Positions 5,962 to 5,991 of a DNA stretch of 5,991 nt are shown here, piece after piece. Source of the stretch: Treponema sp. UBA3662 (lineage in GTDB: Bacteria > Spirochaetota > Spirochaetia > Treponematales > Treponemataceae); the NCBI GenBank assembly GCA_002373205.1, contig DFJV01000001.1:1-5991 (forward strand). Reading direction: 5' to 3'. The notes under the pieces were generated by a model. The model ran no database searches and was not told the DNA's origin. It saw only the letters and a program-made list of their open reading frames with translations. Each line of letters opens with the position of its first letter. Position 1 is the first letter of the stretch. A program made the position numbers and the translations under genes.

Positions 5962-5979
5962 TTAGGGGCTAGCCCCTAA
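5962..5979. repeat. Perfect 18-bp palindrome at the window edge
   Basis: TTAGGGGCTAGCCCCTAA is its own reverse complement. It sits in the partial fourth unit of the array, just before CTAAGCCG, the position where units 1 and 2 have the right arm of hairpin 2. It may be that unit's reduced version of hairpin 2. Confidence 0.7.
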
Positions 5980-5991
5980 GCCGTGCCCGAG

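Larger units (their letters stand above)
5421..5991. repeat. Tandem array of 121-bp hairpin-rich units (at least three, fourth partial)
   Basis: Units start at 5421, 5542, 5663 and about 5927; the first three starts are exactly 121 bases apart. Each full unit has the same plan. Hairpin 1 is a long A-run/T-run stem: 16-bp arms at 5421-5454 in unit 1, 14-bp arms at 5542-5575 in unit 2. Hairpin 2 is at 5457-5481 in unit 1 and 5578-5602 in unit 2. A short palindrome around CCATCCATGG follows, at 5494-5505, 5615-5626 and 5877-5890. Next come an AT-rich segment and ATCAAGA plus a small closing stem. Unit 3 is enlarged by about 143 bases and has lost the left arm of hairpin 2. Unit 4 is cut by the window edge. 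Stem differences between units 1 and 2 are mostly paired, so the fold is conserved more than the bases. No protein is credible. The function is unknown. Confidence 0.9.

Noticed and set aside
5421..5991. CRISPR array
   Set aside because: The 121-bp units are similar along their whole length, with no short identical repeats separated by unique spacers, and no cas genes are present.

Overview
The window most resembles chromosomal DNA of a motile spirochaete, probably a host-associated Treponema. I base this on a chemoreceptor directly followed by a sugar-binding-type lipoprotein, an HflX GTPase followed by a FliL-family flagellar protein, and intergenic DNA crowded with palindromic repeats. The genus call is an inference from gene content and style, not from a marker gene. 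All convincing genes are on the + strand.

Layout. (1) Bases 1-557 are the 3' end of a methyl-accepting chemotaxis protein, entered at the hairpin tip of its signalling domain. (2) Bases 572-2119 encode a 515-residue solute-binding lipoprotein. Its ribosome binding site abuts the receptor's stop codon, and a strong intrinsic terminator (2161-2193) closes the unit, so no permease follows. (3) Bases 2194-2589 are gene-free. They hold a small dispersed repeat and a folded element that looks like a terminator on the minus strand. (4) A good sigma-70-type promoter (2590-2618) lies just ahead of hflX (2628-4652). This HflX is 674 residues long because about sixteen 13-residue repeats are inserted between the G4 and G5 motifs of its GTPase domain. 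(5) A FliL-like single-pass membrane protein (4683-5258) follows 30 bases later, with a probable AT-rich terminator behind it. (6) Bases 5315-5991 contain no credible gene. They hold a second copy of the dispersed repeat, then a tandem array of 121-bp units built of hairpins. The first two units differ by paired, compensating base changes. The third unit is interrupted by extra palindromic DNA, and the fourth runs off the window.

How the parts may work together. The receptor and binding protein look co-transcribed, which suggests that a bound solute is sensed, with transport handled elsewhere or absent. HflX (ribosome rescue or splitting) and the FliL-like protein (flagellar motor) have no obvious functional link and may simply share a transcript. 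The two most unusual features are the repeat block inside the HflX GTPase domain and the covarying hairpin array downstream of the FliL-like gene.
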